Source: J088 sp003695505 [NCBI: Candidatus Dadabacteria bacterium]
GTDB lineage: Bacteria > J088
NCBI GenBank assembly: GCA_003695505.1
Contig: RFIY01000161.1
Location: forward strand, 1 to 8,802
DNA length: 8,802 bases
Direction: 5' to 3'
Positions 5,265 to 8,802 of the stretch are shown piece after piece. The translations under genes were made by a program, and so were the position numbers. Within the stretch, counting starts at the first letter, position 1; every line of letters begins with the position of its first letter. Under the pieces are notes generated by a model. That model saw only the letters and a list, made by a program, of their open reading frames with translations, was not told the origin of the DNA and did no database searches.

Positions 5265-7573
5265 CCCGCCTTTGCGCTGGCTTCCCGGCCGGAGTCTGTC
5301 GATTCTCCCGGCTTGAGTCCGAGCGGGTAGTCGATGCGCTGGTGATACATCCCCGCCAGCATATGCGTGAAGGTCTTTTTGACCGTGTGCAGGTCGCGGA
5401 ACGTCAGTGGGGCGTCATCGAGCTGTCCTTCGGTGTAGACCTTTTCCACGAGGCGATCCACGAATTCGGCGATACGCTCCTCGGTGGGATTTTCGAGCGT
5501 CCGCAGCGCCGACTCACAAACGTCGGCCAGCATGACGACGGCCGTTTCCTTGGTCTGTGGTTTTGGTCCAGGGTAGCGATATTGCGTTTCGTCCAGCAGG
5601 CGCTCCGGGTCGTCCTCGCTGGCCTTGCGGTAGAAGTACTCGACGCGCGATGTGCCGTGGTGCTGCAGGATGAAGTCGATGACTTCTGTCGGAATACCGG
5701 CCTTGCGGGCGAGTTCGGCGCCCTGTGTGACATGCGCGATGATGATGCGCGCCGAGAGGTGCGGTTTCAGGGTGTCGTGAGGATTGTGGCCACGCTGGTT
5801 CTCGACAAAATAGGTTGGCCAGTACCCCTTGCCGAGATCGTGGTAATACGCGCCGACACGAACAAGCAGGCCGTCCGCGCCGATGGCTTCGGCTGCGCTT
5901 TCGGCCATGCGGGCGAGCGTCACGGAATGGTTGAATGTCCCCGGCGCATTCATATGCAGCCAGCGCAACAGCGGCTGGTCATCCTGAGCCAGTTCGAGCA
6001 GGCGTACTTCGGAAACATAGCGCCCGACGGATTCACAGAATGGCATCAGCGCGACGGTCAGCACGGTTGCGATCATGCCGCCACCAAACGCGAACAGGCT
6101 TGCCTGAGCCATCTCCGCAAAGCTGGATGAGCCATCGAGCAGCGCCCAGGCCCACCAGACACCAACCTGAGTGATGCCGACCATAAACCCGGTACGAGAA
6201 AACTGGCTGCGCTGACGACTGTGGCGCAGAACCCTAATGCCGAGCGCCGCAGGAAGCAGCGTGTACGGCAAGATCAGCAACGGTGGCTGCAGAAACAATG
6301 TCAGTGCGAATGCAAACAGCACGGCAATCCGGAACGCCGTCCGTGGTCGATAGAACAGACGGACGAGCAACGCGAGTGTCGAATACGGCAAAGCGAGCAG
6401 CAGCGTTTCGCGCGGCAGATCGGGCATTGTTTGTACGACAGGCTCGCCTACGATCCGACCGATCTGGATCAGGCCAACGACAACGGTGCTGGACAACAGC
6501 AGAAAGACAAGATCCTGCGGATGATTCATTCGGCGCCAGCTACCGCCCGAATGTGTGTAGGGAATCAGCAGGAATGTTGCGCCAAGCAGCAGGGCGAGAC
6601 GCATCAGCCAGCCAAGCAGGTCGGCTTCGCGACTCGTTTGGCGGTGCAACCCTTGCAACTGCTTGGCCTGCACTGCCGAGACGCGCTCGCCGCTGCGTAC
6701 GACGACTTCGCCGGACTTCAGACGGAAGTAGACCGGTTTGACGCCTTCTGCCGCCGCCTGTTGTCGCTGTCGCGTTTCGACCGGATTCGGCAGCAGGGAC
6801 GGCCGGACGAGCAGCGGTAGCAGTTTCTGAATCAGGCGTCGTTGTGAATAGGTCAGATCGGGGTGGCGGTTGAAGAGCTGATCTTCCAGGAAACGCCGCG
6901 CTTCGTCCACATTGAGGATCGTTCGGTAGTCATCGGGCGCCAACTGCTCTAAGGTTTCTTCGCCGTCGACCTCGCGACGGATTTCGACCCCGCGAGGATA
7001 CAGCGCGGTCCACCGATCCGGCTCAGCCGCGACCCTGGTCTCTGTGAGCAGATCTATGGCTTCGCTGAGGACGGCCTCGAACTGCAGATCATTTCGGGCA
7101 GCGTACAGTTCGGCAAAGTCACTCTCGCTGAGGGGGCTGCCCAGCAGCTCTTCGATCTGCGTGCGCAGCGCCGGGGTTGGCGCATCGCTCTGCCGCAGCA
7201 GGACGAATACCTGCGCCAGGGCATCCTTCTGGCTGGCCGCCATATCGCGTACGTCGTCGACGATCGGCAATACCGCGTCCGCGGCCGCCTGACGGGCCTG
7301 TTCGGTGGCCTCGGGATCTTCAATGACGAGTTCTGCCGGGCTACGCACGGTGCGCGGCGCAATTTCACCCACGACGAACGCATCCGGATCGATGTCGCCG
7401 CCGCTGGCAAGCATCAGCGCCCAGAGCAATGCGATCAGCGACATCAGCACCGGGGGGAGCCAGGCACTCTGTTCCAGGTGCGGGGGAATGCGCACGATCC
7501 GGTAGATTCGACTCAGCAGTGGATGCTCTGGCCGCAGGTCCGGCGGCGGTGCAATCGGTGCTGGCGTGGTCAT
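5261..7573 (-). CDS. pgpH: 7TM-HD family membrane phosphohydrolase (PgpH/YqfF-like, putative cyclic di-AMP phosphodiesterase)
   Basis: The 770-residue architecture matches the 7TMR-HDED/7TM-HD family: an N-terminal membrane anchor (about 40-57), a large extracytoplasmic domain (about 60-318), a block of roughly seven hydrophobic helices (322-512), and a cytoplasmic HD domain (about 535-745). HD metal-site residues are present: H549 (GTFNHS), H578-D579 (AYYHDLGKGYWP), H614 (IIAHV), H638/H639 (LQHHG) and D684 (MLADVCESAL). PFDRD-type loops are absent. Listeria PgpH, of this family, hydrolyses cyclic di-AMP to pApA. That this protein does so is inference, since no cyclic di-AMP synthase is in the window. 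The extracytoplasmic domain probably senses a ligand. It is the middle gene of the operon: its ATG overlaps the phoH stop and its stop overlaps the ybeY start, both as ATGA. A strong AGGAGG precedes it. Both length and order match the Firmicutes/cyanobacterial/deltaproteobacterial arrangement. Confidence 0.94.
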   Translation of the reverse strand: MTTPAPIAPPPDLRPEHPLLSRIYRIVRIPPHLEQSAWLPPVLMSLIALLWALMLASGGDIDPDAFVVGEIAPRTVRSPAELVIEDPEATEQARQAAADAVLPIVDDVRDMAASQKDALAQVFVLLRQSDAPTPALRTQIEELLGSPLSESDFAELYAARNDLQFEAVLSEAIDLLTETRVAAEPDRWTALYPRGVEIRREVDGEETLEQLAPDDYRTILNVDEARRFLEDQLFNRHPDLTYSQRRLIQKLLPLLVRPSLLPNPVETRQRQQAAAEGVKPVYFRLKSGEVVVRSGERVSAVQAKQLQGLHRQTSREADLLGWLMRLALLLGATFLLIPYTHSGGSWRRMNHPQDLVFLLLSSTVVVGLIQIGRIVGEPVVQTMPDLPRETLLLALPYSTLALLVRLFYRPRTAFRIAVLFAFALTLFLQPPLLILPYTLLPAALGIRVLRHSRQRSQFSRTGFMVGITQVGVWWAWALLDGSSSFAEMAQASLFAFGGGMIATVLTVALMPFCESVGRYVSEVRLLELAQDDQPLLRWLHMNAPGTFNHSVTLARMAESAAEAIGADGLLVRVGAYYHDLGKGYWPTYFVENQRGHNPHDTLKPHLSARIIIAHVTQGAELARKAGIPTEVIDFILQHHGTSRVEYFYRKASEDDPERLLDETQYRYPGPKPQTKETAVVMLADVCESALRTLENPTEERIAEFVDRLVEKVYTEGQLDDAPLTFRDLHTVKKTFTHMLAGMYHQRIDYPLGLKPGESTDSGREASAKAG

Positions 7574-8574
7574 GACGAAGCCTCCTGTTCGGAGAGCGGC
7601 AGGGCCGGCTGTCGCGCATCATGCTGTGCGTAGGCGTCGATGATCGCCTGCACGATTCGATGGCGAACAATGTCGGCGGCCGTGAGATGTACGAATCCGA
7701 TCCCCTCTACATTGGCAAGCACCTCGAGCGCTTCGGCCAGTCCGCTGCGGCGATGTGTCGCCAGGTCCGTCTGCGTGATATCGCCGGTGACCGCGACGCG
7801 ACTGCGTTCCCCGATGCGCGTCAGGAACATCTTCATCTGCTCGGGCGTGGTGTTCTGGGCCTCGTCGAGGATGATAAACGCATCATTGAGCGTGCGCCCG
7901 CGCATGAATGCCAGCGGGGCGACCTCGATCTCGCCCGTGTGAATCATTTGTTGCACGCGATCGAATGGCAGCATGTCGTGTAGCGCATCATAGAGCGGGC
8001 GCAGATACGGATTGACCTTTTCGGACAGGTCGCCGGGTAAAAAACCGAGCTTTTCGCCGGCTTCAACCGCCGGGCGGGCCAGGATGATGCGCTGGATCTC
8101 GCCTGCAAGCAATCTCCGCACGGCAACGAGGACGGCAAGGTAGGTCTTCCCGGTGCCTGCCGGTCCGACGGCAAATACGATGTCGTTGGTATCGAGTGCG
8201 CTGAGATAGCGCCGCTGGCCAGCGGTTTTTGCGCCGAGACGAACGTTCTTGTATGTCACCAGCACGACGTCACGATCGTCGCTGATGGCGGCCCGCGATA
8301 CCGGCGCCGCGGTCACCGACACAGCCTCGCCGTGCCGTGCGCGGGCATACAGCTCGTGTAACCGCTTCTCAGCCTGTCGCACCGATGTGCGCGACCCGAT
8401 CAGGCGGATCAGGTTGCCGCGCGGATGGATCGTAATTCGATATTCCGCCTCGATGTCGCGCAGGTTCTGGTCGCGATCGCCGCACAGCAGCCGCAGCGCA
8501 TCGATGTCCTCGAAGCTGAGTTCCTCGATGATCTCAGGCTCGCGCGTCGCGCGTGAAGCTCCCTGTCTGCTCAT
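7570..8574 (-). CDS. phoH: PhoH/YbeZ-family ATPase
   Basis: PhoH (PhoL/YbeZ type) is a cytoplasmic RecA-like P-loop ATPase, linked to RNA metabolism and known in E. coli as a partner of YbeY. The 334-residue protein has an N-terminal KH-like region (YRITIHPRGNLIRLIGS, about 45-61). The PhoH domain carries Walker A GPAGTGKT (137-144, K143), the family block ILARPAVEAGEKLGFLPGD (164-182), Walker B FIILDEAQN (233-241, D237/E238) and VTGDITQTDL (252-261), the sensor-like block. The block PEQMKMFLTRIG is also typical. The ATG at 8574 is preceded by GGGAGA, five bases away in the spacer (8578-8583), supporting the start. It is the first gene of the phoH-pgpH-ybeY operon, and its stop overlaps the next start as ATGA. 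Identity is firm; the exact biochemical role of the family is only partly known. Confidence 0.96.
   Translation of the reverse strand: MSRQGASRATREPEIIEELSFEDIDALRLLCGDRDQNLRDIEAEYRITIHPRGNLIRLIGSRTSVRQAEKRLHELYARARHGEAVSVTAAPVSRAAISDDRDVVLVTYKNVRLGAKTAGQRRYLSALDTNDIVFAVGPAGTGKTYLAVLVAVRRLLAGEIQRIILARPAVEAGEKLGFLPGDLSEKVNPYLRPLYDALHDMLPFDRVQQMIHTGEIEVAPLAFMRGRTLNDAFIILDEAQNTTPEQMKMFLTRIGERSRVAVTGDITQTDLATHRRSGLAEALEVLANVEGIGFVHLTAADIVRHRIVQAIIDAYAQHDARQPALPLSEQEASS
7581..7586 (-). promoter_or_regulatory. strong Shine-Dalgarno of the 7TM-HD gene
   Basis: On the minus strand AGGAGG lies 7 bases before the ATG at 7573, inside the end of phoH. This perfect site fixes the start and suggests the phosphohydrolase is initiated efficiently in its own right, in addition to coupling through the ATGA overlap with the phoH stop. 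Confidence 0.75.
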
Positions 8575-8577
8575 GAA

Positions 8578-8583
8578 TCTCCC
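8578..8583 (-). promoter_or_regulatory. ribosome binding site of phoH
   Basis: GGGAGA on the minus strand ends three bases before the ATG at 8574 (a short spacer GATTC if GGGA is taken as the core). It is the best purine-rich site near this start and supports initiation here. Confidence 0.55.
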
Positions 8584-8664
8584 GGTTCTCTGGACGCGCC
8601 CGCCGGAATCACCGCGACGTGGCCCGGTTTCGATTCGGCGGGATCATCCACCTCAGTCTGAATC

Positions 8665-8693
8665 ATGCTAGCAGGGCGGGTGTGCAGATACAA
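8665..8693 (-). promoter_or_regulatory. candidate promoter of the phoH-pgpH-ybeY operon
   Basis: On the minus strand TTGTAT (8693-8688), a 17-base spacer and TAGCAT (8670-8665) form a weak sigma-70-like pair. The -10 box carries an upstream TG (TGCTAGCAT), i.e. an extended -10, which can compensate for a poor -35. It would start transcripts near 8658 and leave a leader of about 84 bases before phoH. Each hexamer has clear mismatches, so this is a candidate only. A heat-shock-type promoter was considered because ybeY operons are sometimes stress induced, but no clear match was seen. Confidence 0.35.
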
Positions 8694-8722
8694 CAATCAG
8701 GGAGCGTTCGTCCGCAATTCAG

Positions 8723-8728
8723 TAAAAT
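8723..8728 (+). promoter_or_regulatory. possible -10 box of the divergent ATPase gene
   Basis: TAAAAT (5 of 6 matches to TATAAT) lies 36 bases before the ATG at 8765, in an AT-rich patch at 8716-8750 that stands out in the GC-rich spacer. No recognisable -35 box is found 16-18 bases upstream, so support is limited to one hexamer and its location. Confidence 0.25.
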
Positions 8729-8764
8729 AGTTGTTTGCGTCTATTTCTTTGTGGTTCAGGCTGG

Positions 8765-8802
8765 ATGTTGATCCTGACAACAGGTAAGGGCGGTGTAGGC
8801 AA
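8765..8802 (+). CDS. start of a deviant-Walker-A P-loop ATPase (ParA/ArsA/MinD type), truncated by window end
   Basis: The ATG at 8765 opens a frame reading MLILTTGKGGVG up to the last complete codon. A hydrophobic beta strand leading directly into TGKGGVG at the extreme N-terminus is the signature of SIMIBI-class ATPases (ParA, MinD, Soj, ArsA/Get3), where KGGVGK forms the deviant Walker A motif. 'TGKGGVG' with Thr before the glycine is more ArsA/Get3-like than ParA-like, but twelve residues cannot decide. An AGG at 8758-8760 may serve as ribosome site, close to the start. The gene is divergent from phoH across a 190-base spacer. Everything beyond the P-loop is outside the window. Confidence 0.6.
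   Translation, partial: MLILTTGKGGVG

Noticed and set aside
5342-6130. Open plus-strand frame of 262 codons opposite the 7TM-HD gene
   Set aside because: It is antisense to conserved HD-domain and membrane coding with intact motifs. Its translation shows no domain logic; long antisense frames are expected at high GC.
6221-6820. Open plus-strand frame of 199 codons, Gln/Arg-rich
   Set aside because: It is the shadow of the membrane and extracytoplasmic coding of the 7TM-HD gene. The Gln/Arg-rich composition is typical of antisense to Leu/Ala-rich coding.
1-8802. CRISPR arrays, tRNA/rRNA genes, insertion sequences or tandem repeats
   Set aside because: Reading through the window I saw no regularly spaced repeats, cloverleaf-like segments, transposase motifs or long direct repeats. 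The DNA is filled by single-copy coding sequence.

Overview
The window looks like part of a GC-rich Gram-negative (diderm) chromosome. Two predicted lipoproteins, a type IV prepilin peptidase and a two-membrane-segment sensor kinase point to a double envelope. The phoH / 7TM-HD phosphohydrolase / ybeY order is not the usual gammaproteobacterial arrangement (phoH-ybeY-corC-lnt). It is the order known from Firmicutes, cyanobacteria and the former Deltaproteobacteria. My best guess is a deltaproteobacterial or myxobacterial relative. This rests on gene order and protein style only, not on a search.

Layout: bases 1-677 (+) hold the C-terminal part of a DinG/XPD-type helicase. Bases 523-1977 (-) encode a large secreted lipoprotein of unknown function whose last ~50 codons run antisense into the helicase gene. 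A 77-base divergent spacer (1978-2054) has an exact TATAAT on the minus strand. Then follow three plus-strand genes: a PilD-type prepilin peptidase (2055-2861), a membrane sensor histidine kinase that starts on the peptidase stop codon (2861-4009), and after 47 bases a rhodanese-domain lipoprotein (4057-4809).

The right half is a tight minus-strand operon read from 8574 down to 4752: phoH, pgpH-like 7TM-HD phosphohydrolase, ybeY. Both internal junctions are 4-base ATGA overlaps. YbeY is the conserved endoribonuclease of rRNA maturation. PhoH/YbeZ is its usual ATPase partner. The 7TM-HD protein belongs to the family whose characterised member hydrolyses cyclic di-AMP. ybeY ends convergently inside the end of the rhodanese gene. 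Upstream of phoH lies a 190-base divergent spacer, and the last 38 bases begin an ATPase with a deviant Walker A motif (ParA/ArsA type).

The genes form a housekeeping RNA-processing/nucleotide-signalling operon beside an envelope-oriented cluster (pilin processing, signal sensing, periplasmic sulfur/redox chemistry). No stretch over 300 bases lacks a gene. I saw no RNA genes, mobile elements or CRISPR, and I do not see a clearly new system. The least ordinary parts are the peptidase-kinase-rhodanese cluster, the kinase H-box variant and the long antisense overlap of the unknown lipoprotein.
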